Assembly: GCA_002697475.1 (NCBI GenBank)
Contig: NZVW01000106.1
Location: 1-25,795 of the forward strand
DNA from: Aquimarina sp.
Lineage (GTDB): Bacteria; Bacteroidota; Bacteroidia; Flavobacteriales; Flavobacteriaceae
Reading direction: 5' to 3'
Length of the DNA stretch: 25,795 nucleotides
Both the position numbers and the translations under genes were made by a program. This document shows positions 16,901 through 23,325 of this stretch, piece after piece. Positions within the stretch are counted from its first letter, which is position 1. Each line of letters begins with the position of its first letter. The notes beneath the pieces were generated by a model. That model did no database searches, was not told the DNA's origin, and saw nothing but the letters and a program-made list of their open reading frames with translations.

Positions 16901-17432
16901 TACAATCAATTGGGATCTGGAGAATAAAGGACTTTATCAGTTCTCCTTTAACACTACAAACGGTTTACCTGATTGGTATGTAAACTTTAGTAATACGATG
17001 TCATATCAGTTAACAAACGCTAGCCCTGAAATTTCTTTATCAAATACTGGTATTGCAGGTTTAGATGGAACCTACTGGGTAACTATTGACAATGGTAATT
17101 TTGTAATGGTATCCAAGGATAGGAATTTTACCATTTATTTTAGTAATGCCATAACTGCTCCTGACTGTGGTATCAAATTAAATGATCTTGACGATGTATC
17201 TATAAAGTTATTTCCTAACCCTGTTAAGAATACAATCACAATATCTGATATTCCTCAATCCCATGAACTCAATGTTTATGATCTGCTAGGAACTAAAGTT
17301 ATGAGTCAGAAACTTAATGGAAAAGAAAATCAACTCTCTTATGATATATCTAATTTAGCAGAGGGTATGTATATCGTAAAGGTAATGACAAAGTCAAAAA
17401 AAGTAATTCAACTCAATTTTCTCAAAAATTAG
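13968..17432 (+). CDS. T9SS-exported GH9 endoglucanase with CBM3c and PKD domains
   Basis: The product has 1154 residues and a signal peptide ending SISQQ. Residues about 25-470 are a GH9 (family E) cellulase. GGWYDAGDHVKFNFPMA holds Asp76 and Asp79 (base and water-coordinating pair), HHRTAHGAW has the substrate-binding histidines, and DRGDYRANEVACDYNSG has the catalytic acid Glu448. Residues about 476-632 match a family 3c cellulose-binding module (YYADISLEGDRIAPQG, FRREVQINI, NDWS), giving the GH9-CBM3c layout of processive endoglucanases. A PKD domain (644-730; FDGSASTDPNGD), two Big_7-type repeats (734-830, 837-934), the shared module (943-1067) and a type-A sorting domain (LFPNPVKN...) follow. 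It should cleave beta-1,4-glucan outside the cell and complements the GH5 enzyme. The 144-base upstream gap carries a hairpin, so it may have partly separate expression; a strong terminator follows. Confidence 0.93.
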   Translation: MKKHSLLITLLLLIWGTSKSISQQFNYGEALQKSILFYEAQQSGKLPNWNRINWRGDSALDDGSDVGIDLTGGWYDAGDHVKFNFPMAYSTTVLAWGAIEFKDAYENSGQMIHLKNNLRFVCDYLMKCHTAPNEFYGQVGDGNADHAWWGSAEVMPMERPSFKIDASNPGSDLAGETAAALAAASIVFKDSDPAYSNLLISHAEELYNFADTYRGKYSDAITNAASFYNSWSGYNDELVWGAAWLYRATNKTEYLTKAENYYENIGNEGQSSFKAYKWGLAWDDKSYGCYVLLAELTAKNKYKTDAERHLDFWTSGFNGERITYSPGGQAHLTEWGSLRHSSNTAFLALVYSDKVATSATNKIKYHDFAVNQINYALGDNPINRSFMVGFGNNPAYNPHHRTAHGAWANSLIKDPLEPSHVLYGALVGGPGQPNDQFVDDRGDYRANEVACDYNSGLTGALARLYAEYGGNPIPNFVVNEQPNRDELRTLAKFNSDNNSGSTVSIRFQNRTAWPSRFTDKISLRYFFNISEAVAQGYSINDYEVKLGYSQGTSSIVVKVWDDAEHIYYADISLEGDRIAPQGDPQFRREVQINIQAKNGAPYDKTNDWSANGLASGSSHILSPNIPVYDNNVLVFGQTPDEGNTPIAQFTASTLSGIAPLEVLFDGSASTDPNGDVLSYNWNFDNGQSSTEINPSVTFTEPGTYNVTLVVSDGTNTSSAATKTIEVQEVMQNNPPVVNITTPSETNITLTEGYTGLSVEASASDNDGSVSNVKLFINDQLIRQDNSAPYTWGQGNNNSELLNLTEGTYIIKVVATDNEGATAQDTFTLIVEKAVSTAPSVSFISPSTPLLTVIEGYDLTVEALASDQDGTINDLKLYINDQFIRQEHFAPYEWGNDGSPNPQEVNNLPVGTHTFKVIATDNDGNTAQDTFTLTVQRDGDDGGCIFGTPINTGISTIHKSFKNVHVLGSGFSFDNFRDFTINWDLENKGLYQFSFNTTNGLPDWYVNFSNTMSYQLTNASPEISLSNTGIAGLDGTYWVTIDNGNFVMVSKDRNFTIYFSNAITAPDCGIKLNDLDDVSIKLFPNPVKNTITISDIPQSHELNVYDLLGTKVMSQKLNGKENQLSYDISNLAEGMYIVKVMTKSKKVIQLNFLKN
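16167..16769 (+). repeat. Two Ig-like (Big_7-type) repeats in the GH9 protein
   Basis: Units 16167-16457 and 16476-16769 carry NDQLIRQDNSAPYTWGQ and NDQFIRQEHFAPYEWGN. They follow a PKD domain, making three successive beta-sandwich spacers. Confidence 0.75.
16794..17168 (+). other. Shared Cys-bounded C-terminal module, copy 5
   Basis: Runs from Cys943 (CIFGTPINT) to Cys1067. It is two residues shorter than copies 1, 3 and 4. FRDFTINWD, DWYVNF and GLDGTYWVT are kept. Confidence 0.7.
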
Positions 17433-17749
17433 ATGTTTTCATCTAAATTTAAAAAGTCCTGAAGCATATGCTTCAGGACTTTTTTCTTTTGCAATAGGTT
17501 TTAAACTTTTTAATTTAGGGGTTATTTCCCCTCTAAGTAATTTAAGAAGATAAATTTTTGGTAAAAGCTTAGTCTTATTTGTAACACCTAGAAAGCATAG
17601 TAACTATAGTATATTCATTAAGACAAAACCCTCTAAAAACTACAGGTAAAACACAAATTTTTTACTGATATTCAACAGATTACAATTCTGTTATGGTTTT
17701 TAGATTATCTTTAAGTAGTAGTTGATCTATTCACCAATCATCTTTATTC
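17433..17749 (+). promoter_or_regulatory. Intergenic region between the enzyme block and the envelope operon
   Basis: This 317-base gap holds the GH9 terminator at its left end and should contain the promoter of the four-gene operon. I see no clear TAnnTTTG box. Weak structures are AGGGG/CCCCT (about 17515-17535) and AACAGA/TCTGTT (17674-17692). There is no sign of a gene. Confidence 0.4.
17451..17486 (+). terminator. Strong intrinsic terminator closing the enzyme block
   Basis: AGTCCTGAAGC (17455-17465) and GCTTCAGGACT (17470-17480) form a perfect 11-bp stem around ATAT, with flanking A-run and T-run that extend the pairing. It begins 18 bases after the GH9 stop codon. A smaller hairpin (TTAGATG/CATCTAA, 17429-17446) overlaps that stop codon. 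Confidence 0.92.
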
Positions 17750-18571
17750 ATGAAACGCTTTTTTGCTCTCTTTCTAATAGCAGCAATAATTTTAGCCATT
17801 GTAATTTTTTTTACAAATCCACAGCTATTGGATAAAGTGTGGTTATGGCTTATTGGTTTTGCAGGAAGCATTATAGGTTTTTTCAGAAATATTTTTGATC
17901 AGCTCAAAGGTGCTTTCGAAAAAGAAGGTAAGCCAGAGTCGGTAACACCAACAACTTCAATTAGTGCTAAAAGCGAAATTTCAGAAGCTGAGCAGAAACT
18001 CGATGACCTTAAAAAAGAAATTGAAAAAAAGGAAGAGCTCTTAAAAAATAACACTCCTTTTTTAGGTACGACAATACATTTGATTAGGTATACTTATGAT
18101 GAAAATACCACTTTAGGCCTATTATATGTCAGAGGTAAATTTACAGCATATACTTTAGAGGATACTTATCGAGAAAAAAAGATTAAAGGAAAAACCAGAA
18201 TTCCCTCAGGAACATACAAAATTGGCTTTAGAGAAGATAGCTCTCCTCCTTCTCCACTCACAGAAAAATATAGAAACAGATCTGAACTAAAAGATTTTTT
18301 TACACATCACCTTGAAGTTAAAGATGTAGAAAACTTCAACTTTATTTATATCCATATAGGGAATGATCATGGAGACACTGATGGCTGCATACTCATTGCA
18401 GATGGAATCTATGCATTATCCCTTGAAAAGAAGATCCTAAGTTCAGTAAAGGCTTACACCAGGTTTTATAAGCATATTCAAGCCTTGCTTCAAGGAGGAG
18501 AAGAAGTAAGGATAGTTATACTTGATGAAGACTGGTTAGAAAAATTAGAAATAAACAACTTAAACTCATAG
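17750..18571 (+). CDS. Membrane-anchored DUF5675 protein with an L,D-transpeptidase-like His/Cys pair
   Basis: This 273-residue protein starts with one hydrophobic segment (about 4-24) and a second, weaker one (about 30-50). A lysine/glutamate-rich coiled-coil-like stretch follows (about 75-100). Residues about 105-235 match DUF5675: GLLYVRGKFTAYTLEDTYRE, KTRIPSGTYKI, and IYIHIGNDHGDTDGC. His202 and Cys213 lie in IHxGN...DTxGCI, which recalls the His...GC active site of YkuD L,D-transpeptidases. DUF5675 domains are often met in phages and cell-wall-related genes; their reaction is not established to my knowledge. It is the first gene of a tight operon, five bases before the amidase gene, which supports a peptidoglycan role. 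If both hydrophobic segments cross the membrane, the domain would be cytoplasmic; if only the first does, it is periplasmic. Confidence 0.72.
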   Translation: MKRFFALFLIAAIILAIVIFFTNPQLLDKVWLWLIGFAGSIIGFFRNIFDQLKGAFEKEGKPESVTPTTSISAKSEISEAEQKLDDLKKEIEKKEELLKNNTPFLGTTIHLIRYTYDENTTLGLLYVRGKFTAYTLEDTYREKKIKGKTRIPSGTYKIGFREDSSPPSPLTEKYRNRSELKDFFTHHLEVKDVENFNFIYIHIGNDHGDTDGCILIADGIYALSLEKKILSSVKAYTRFYKHIQALLQGGEEVRIVILDEDWLEKLEINNLNS

Positions 18572-18576
18572 TCACT

Positions 18577-20148
18577 ATGCAAGACGATGACTTATTACAT
18601 AAAAATGAAGAATCTAAATTTAGTTCTTCTCGCAAAAAAAATGATCTTACTGATGGAGATTATAAGAAATTCTTTTTTAGGCATGCAGCTATTTTAACCT
18701 GGATACTTTTTGGTTTAGGATTGGTCTCTGCATTTTTAATATTCTTAATAACCAAAGACCCTTTTAAATCCGCAGCGGTAATATTCTTATTGATATGGCT
18801 TGTTGTATTTCTAAGGTATTTTCTCTGGGCAGTATATCATTATAATGTAAATTATGGATATACAATTAGAGATTGGGAAAAAATTGAAGATGCTAAGAGA
18901 AGGCTTAAAAATGGAGAAGTAGTTCTACAGAGCGAATTAGAAGAACCTAAATTTAATCCGTATAGAAGTCAAACCTTTGGTGTTCCTCCCGGTACGGTTA
19001 GAGGGATGTTAGCTTTTACACTTTTATTTGGTGCTATAGCAATTTTAATATCCAGTATGGGTATGGAGCAAGGCCTTCTAGAAAATCCTACACTACGCTA
19101 TCAGTTTGAGTTTTTTGAAACTGCTTTTTTGATGATGATGGCCTTTTACTTTGGTGATAAATCCCTAAGGTTTCTACAAACACGTTGGAGAGATGATAAA
19201 TCAACAACCAACGATTCCCAAGACACAGATAGTACTGAGGATATAATTGCCAAACATTCGAATAAGAATACTTCTATTCCTAAAAAGACAAACCTTTCAG
19301 GACCTTTAAAAACAGAGGATGAGCAATTTTTAATGGAAGATGAGGCTTTTTCTGAAAGAGAAGGCTTACCCAATAAGACGTCCGATTTGTCCTTATTAAA
19401 GAATACATTAAACACTTTTACCGCTGAAACTATAGCTTCTCCTGAAACAGAATCTGCAGTGGTTGACGATCTGGATATGATTGCAAAGTTCGGTGAGGAT
19501 GGACAGGGCCATAGGGATTATCCCTCGATCCCCATAATAGATGCCGGACACGGTGGTGTTATCGATGGAGTATATACTACCGGAAAAAGAAAGCGATATA
19601 AGTTCAAAGGTACTGAAGATGAGTTTGAAATTCTTGAAGGTGTGATCAATAGAAAGATTGCCAAAAAACTTATCACTAAACTTGAAGAAAATGGTTTACC
19701 CTACTATAGCCTTAACGTTTTTGAGGATGATGATCTTCCATTGAACGAGCGTGTTGCAGAGGCTAACAGAATGTATGCTAAAGATAAATCCTTATATTAC
19801 TTATCGCTACATAGTAATGCTGCCTCTCCATCTCTACAGGGTAAAGGTACCACCGCAAATGGTATTGAGATATGGACTAGTGTTAACGAAACACCAAGTG
19901 ATCAATTAGCTAGAATTGCCAAAAGAGAATATCAAAAATTCTTTAATGGTAAATTTAAATTCAGAGGTTTAAAAGAAAAGAACCTGTATGTTTTAAAAAA
20001 TACGCGATGTCCTGCTATGCTTATTGAAAATCTATTTTTTGACAACTATCAGGAAGCAAAGTATTTGATGTCTGATGAAGGTCAGGATGAACTTGCAGAA
20101 TGCCTGTTCAATGTAGTAAAAAGTATATTATACTACTATGAGGACTAA
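18577..20148 (+). CDS. Multi-pass membrane protein with C-terminal N-acetylmuramoyl-L-alanine amidase (Amidase_3) domain
   Basis: A basic N-terminus precedes four hydrophobic segments, about 33-58, 65-90, 142-165 and 178-200. The segment after the second pair-forming loop starts FGVPPGTVRGMLAFTLLFGA. A low-complexity polar linker (about 205-310) leads to an Amidase_3 domain at about 317-520. Its expected zinc and catalytic residues are present: DAGHGG (His325), Glu354 in EGVINRKIA, LSLHSNA (His412) and MLIENLFFDN (Glu484). Such enzymes cut the amide bond between MurNAc and the stem peptide. Four membrane spans with positive residues on both flanks predict a cytoplasmic C-terminus, which conflicts with a periplasmic substrate, so the real topology may use an odd number of spans. 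The gene overlaps the next by 11 bases, so they are translationally coupled. Confidence 0.85.
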   Translation: MQDDDLLHKNEESKFSSSRKKNDLTDGDYKKFFFRHAAILTWILFGLGLVSAFLIFLITKDPFKSAAVIFLLIWLVVFLRYFLWAVYHYNVNYGYTIRDWEKIEDAKRRLKNGEVVLQSELEEPKFNPYRSQTFGVPPGTVRGMLAFTLLFGAIAILISSMGMEQGLLENPTLRYQFEFFETAFLMMMAFYFGDKSLRFLQTRWRDDKSTTNDSQDTDSTEDIIAKHSNKNTSIPKKTNLSGPLKTEDEQFLMEDEAFSEREGLPNKTSDLSLLKNTLNTFTAETIASPETESAVVDDLDMIAKFGEDGQGHRDYPSIPIIDAGHGGVIDGVYTTGKRKRYKFKGTEDEFEILEGVINRKIAKKLITKLEENGLPYYSLNVFEDDDLPLNERVAEANRMYAKDKSLYYLSLHSNAASPSLQGKGTTANGIEIWTSVNETPSDQLARIAKREYQKFFNGKFKFRGLKEKNLYVLKNTRCPAMLIENLFFDNYQEAKYLMSDEGQDELAECLFNVVKSILYYYED

Positions 20149-20749
20149 ACTTATCTACATATTAATCTTTATAGCTACTATGGTCCTGCTCTTCTCTTGT
20201 AAAAAAGATAACAGAGCTCTGGTTGTGGGTAAAATACAAGCTGCGTCAAAATTAGCTACAACTGAATTCACGGTAGATAAAATTGTTCATGGCACTAAAA
20301 CAAAAAAACTATTTTGGGTAGTTAAGCTAAATGAAGCTCGATTTTTAGCCTATTCTAAAGCACTTATAAAAACCGGCATTGATTTAAATAAACTAAAACC
20401 AGAAGATATAATCATTGACGGTGAAAGTATTCAACTAAAGCTTCCTGAAGTGGAAGTACTTAATTTTTCCTATCCTCCACGAGAGTTTAAACTGGACGAA
20501 GAAATTACTGACAATAAATTTCTTAATGTCATCTCCCTTGAAGATCAGGAAGAATTTTTCAGAAGAGCTGAATTAGATATTAGAAACAATCTGGAGTTTA
20601 TGGGACTGGTAGAAACAACACAGCAACATACAAGAACATTACTAACCGGGTTATTAAAGTCTCTGGGGTACACAGAAATTTATATCAGTTTTGTAAATAA
20701 TAATCTCATTATAGATAAAGTCAACCTTAATCCTGAAACCACAGAATAA
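20138..20749 (+). CDS. DUF4230 lipoprotein
   Basis: The start ATG lies inside the end of the amidase gene. The 203-residue product has a lipoprotein signal peptide ending MVLLFSC, with Cys21 as the lipidated residue followed by KKD. That lacks the acidic surface-export signal, so it is probably periplasm-facing. Residues about 30-195 match DUF4230 (VVGKIQAASKLATTEFTVDK, FLAYSKALIKTGIDLNKLKP, a helical region, then a C-terminal TEIYISFVNN strand). DUF4230 proteins are common in Bacteroidetes and Firmicutes and have no established biochemical role that I know of. The stop overlaps the next start by one base (TAATG), and the next gene carries a second DUF4230 domain, so the two products probably work together. 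Confidence 0.8.
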   Translation: MRTKLIYILIFIATMVLLFSCKKDNRALVVGKIQAASKLATTEFTVDKIVHGTKTKKLFWVVKLNEARFLAYSKALIKTGIDLNKLKPEDIIIDGESIQLKLPEVEVLNFSYPPREFKLDEEITDNKFLNVISLEDQEEFFRRAELDIRNNLEFMGLVETTQQHTRTLLTGLLKSLGYTEIYISFVNNNLIIDKVNLNPETTE

Positions 20750-22842
20750 TGTTTTTGAGTTTTTTTTCAAAATATGGTAAGTTATTACTTGATATCCTGA
20801 TTATAGGAGCAATTATATTCGTGGTTATATTACTAAACCCATGGAATCTCTTTGGTGGCGGTATAAAACTTCAAAATACTGCTAACAATGTTACCGCTAT
20901 AAAAGAAATTGGTCAGTTGATAACTGCTGAGTATTACGGAGAAGCAATTGCTACTTATGACCAATCCGTTTTAAAGCTAATCGAAGAAGAAGACATCAGT
21001 GATCAGGCTAATGATATCTTTAGAGATATGAAACAATACGCGCTGGATGTTCATTTAGAAGGCTTAAAAGAAAAAGAAGTTATTGGCGAGGTACAGGAAG
21101 AAAAGAAAAAGGGATTCTTTTCTTTTAATTGGTTACCCTGGGTTTCAAAACCTAAAAAAGAGTTCAAAGAAAAACTGGAACAAATCTCTGAAGCTGACTC
21201 AATGTTTTATTATAAACCACTAAGTCCAGAGATTCTAGGCTTTTATTTCGATAAAAGAGCACCAAAGTCTGCGGATAAAAACACATATCGAAATCTACTT
21301 TGGTCACTTTTCCAGGAAGTAAAAGCAAAAAGTCAGGAGTTAAATGATGCTGCTTTTAACGAGTACATGTTAAGTGATTTACCCATTAAGGAAGGTAAAG
21401 TCTTTTCAGAATTTCACTATAACATAAAAAAGAAAGATAAGGATATTAAAAAAGAGCTTAAAACTGATTTAGCTATTATAGGAAGAGGATGGGTTAAGGC
21501 AGGTATAGATTTTGGAGAACTTAATGATCAAAATTTTGTTTATGACGAAGACCATCAGATCGTACATATTTATGGAGTCTATCCTAAAATAATATCCAAA
21601 GATATTAATCCCTGGTTCATCCCTGAAAAACAGATTCCCGGCTTTCAAATTCTGGAATCACGAAATGCCAATTTTGAACATGCAAAAGTGGTGAAACAGT
21701 ACTGCATTGACAAACTGGAAAAAATGGCTTTAGAAGCAGGAATTATTGAACAGGCAGAAAGACAAAGCAAAGAAACCATTAAGAATTTTATTTCTCTGTT
21801 AACCGGAAACGAAATTAAGGAAGTACATTTCCATAATGATCCAATTACCAGAATTACTAATCGAATTTTTGATGATCGATACGTAAGTTTTGAAGAAGCT
21901 AAACTACTTGACTCTATTATTCCTGCTGAAATTCTTCATATTCTATCGATGGACACTGCAAGCGAGCAATGGCTATCCAATCAAAAAAATAAAGATTTGA
22001 AAGAGGCTCGCCTTAAAAACATTATTACTGCTCTAAAAAATTCCTATTATAAAAGGAAACCAAATACGTATAACAGACTGTCCTATTTAACCACAAAAAT
22101 TGTTGCTGATAGTATTTTAACTGAAGAAGAAGTAAATCATATTATAAAAGAAAAGTGGTCAATTACTAAAATCCTCAATGAAACTATGGATGATACGCTT
22201 AGTCTTACCTTCAATACCTGGTATGCAGACAGTACTTTAGCTTTTATTACGGATTATAATAAGATGATATCTGCGATTGATAATGGAATCAAGGTTTATG
22301 GCAATACCGTTACAGACACTATTGTTCCTCTAAATTTTGTAGTTGATTCTACTTCCGCTAATAAATATTTAACCTCAGGAGCCTATGAAGATAGCATTAA
22401 GTATACTATTGTTAAAGATACAGGAGATACACAAAGGGTAATTAATGAACTTAGGTATCCAATAAATATAAGTAAAGACTGGAGAGAAAAACTTAAAACA
22501 AAAAAGGGTTACTTCACCAGAAAGGAAATTAAGAATTCTTCCATCAAAAGTGACTCTATAGCTAAGCTGGTTAAAAACCTCAACACCTTGAATAAATATC
22601 CATATTTTCAGATTGACTGTTCTTCTTTAGATGTCAAAAAGCAGGATGATACATGGGTATTTAAAACAAATACATGTTTTAAGAATGAAGAACAAAAAGC
22701 TGTATTAGAGTATATTTTAAACTACTATATTAAAGAAGTAGAAGAGTTTACCTGGTTTAGTGACTCCAGTAAAAAAATAAAAAACAATGTAAAAAACTCA
22801 AACATATCAAATAATATTAAAGACTTGAAAGATCTTTTTTGA
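20749..22842 (+). CDS. Membrane-anchored long DUF4230 protein with unrecognised C-terminal region
   Basis: This 697-residue protein has one transmembrane segment near the N-terminus (about 12-34), placing the rest in the periplasm if the N-terminus is inside. Residues about 40-160 are mostly helical and charged. Residues about 195-365 match DUF4230, with LAIIGRGWVKAGIDFGELND, VYPKIISKDINPWFIPEKQI and a C-terminal GNEIKEVHF. About 330 residues then follow that I do not recognise: they are polar, lysine- and asparagine-rich, with two Cys (CSSLD, TCF) near the end. The domain order suggests a large periplasmic partner of the DUF4230 lipoprotein. It is the last gene of the operon, followed at once by a terminator. 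Confidence 0.68.
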   Translation: MFLSFFSKYGKLLLDILIIGAIIFVVILLNPWNLFGGGIKLQNTANNVTAIKEIGQLITAEYYGEAIATYDQSVLKLIEEEDISDQANDIFRDMKQYALDVHLEGLKEKEVIGEVQEEKKKGFFSFNWLPWVSKPKKEFKEKLEQISEADSMFYYKPLSPEILGFYFDKRAPKSADKNTYRNLLWSLFQEVKAKSQELNDAAFNEYMLSDLPIKEGKVFSEFHYNIKKKDKDIKKELKTDLAIIGRGWVKAGIDFGELNDQNFVYDEDHQIVHIYGVYPKIISKDINPWFIPEKQIPGFQILESRNANFEHAKVVKQYCIDKLEKMALEAGIIEQAERQSKETIKNFISLLTGNEIKEVHFHNDPITRITNRIFDDRYVSFEEAKLLDSIIPAEILHILSMDTASEQWLSNQKNKDLKEARLKNIITALKNSYYKRKPNTYNRLSYLTTKIVADSILTEEEVNHIIKEKWSITKILNETMDDTLSLTFNTWYADSTLAFITDYNKMISAIDNGIKVYGNTVTDTIVPLNFVVDSTSANKYLTSGAYEDSIKYTIVKDTGDTQRVINELRYPINISKDWREKLKTKKGYFTRKEIKNSSIKSDSIAKLVKNLNTLNKYPYFQIDCSSLDVKKQDDTWVFKTNTCFKNEEQKAVLEYILNYYIKEVEEFTWFSDSSKKIKNNVKNSNISNNIKDLKDLF

Positions 22843-22844
22843 TC

Positions 22845-22885
22845 AAAAAAATTCCAGAGTGATCAAATCACCCCGGAATCTTTTT
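22845..22885. terminator. Bidirectional terminator between convergent genes
   Basis: ATTCCAGAGTGAT (22851-22863) pairs with ATCACCCCGGAAT (22867-22879), with two mismatches. It is preceded by AAAAAA (22845-22850) and followed by TTTTT (22881-22885). It can therefore stop the plus-strand operon and the minus-strand lipoprotein gene. Confidence 0.8.
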
Positions 22886-22921
22886 AATTTCCCTTCTTTA
22901 ATTTTAATTCTCCTTTACTAA

Positions 22922-23200
22922 TTAGTCAGGACAATTTAATAGAACATCGGCATACTCTACAGCATAAGCTGTTTCTTCAGTACATTCTAAATCACGATAT
23001 TCTTCTATCGCATCTTTTGCTGCTTGACATTTGTCTGCATCTTCACGATCATCGTCATAAGCTGCATAAGTTTGTTCTACCGCAGTTTCTAAAGTTCCCT
23101 CAGCAGTTTCACATGCTACGTCTTCAATATCATCATCATCACAAGAGGTAAAACCTAATGATAATAATAATACTCCCGCTGCTAATACAGTCTTTTTCAT
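22922..23200 (-). CDS. Small acidic, Cys-rich lipoprotein, probably surface-exposed
   Basis: The 92-residue precursor begins MKKTVLAAGVLLLSLGFTSC, a lipoprotein signal peptide with Cys20 as the lipidated residue. Four aspartates follow immediately (CDDDDIED). Acidic residues at +2 to +5 resemble the Bacteroidetes lipoprotein export signal for surface display. The mature part is strongly acidic and mostly helical, with four further cysteines (30, 58, 73, 90) that could form two disulfides; YxxYDD, CQAAKDAIEEYRDLEC and a final NCPD can be seen. I recognise no family. It is a single gene facing the operon end, with 125 bases between it and the next gene. Confidence 0.8.
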   Translation of the reverse strand: MKKTVLAAGVLLLSLGFTSCDDDDIEDVACETAEGTLETAVEQTYAAYDDDREDADKCQAAKDAIEEYRDLECTEETAYAVEYADVLLNCPD

Positions 23201-23325
23201 AAATAATTGCTTTTAAGGTTAAATTTTGTTCATTGTAAAATTACTGATAGTGAAAGAAGTGTATGTGCGGTAATGAAAAGAATGTGTGCGCTTATAAAAA
23301 TAACTTTAGTTTATTAAATTAGTAA

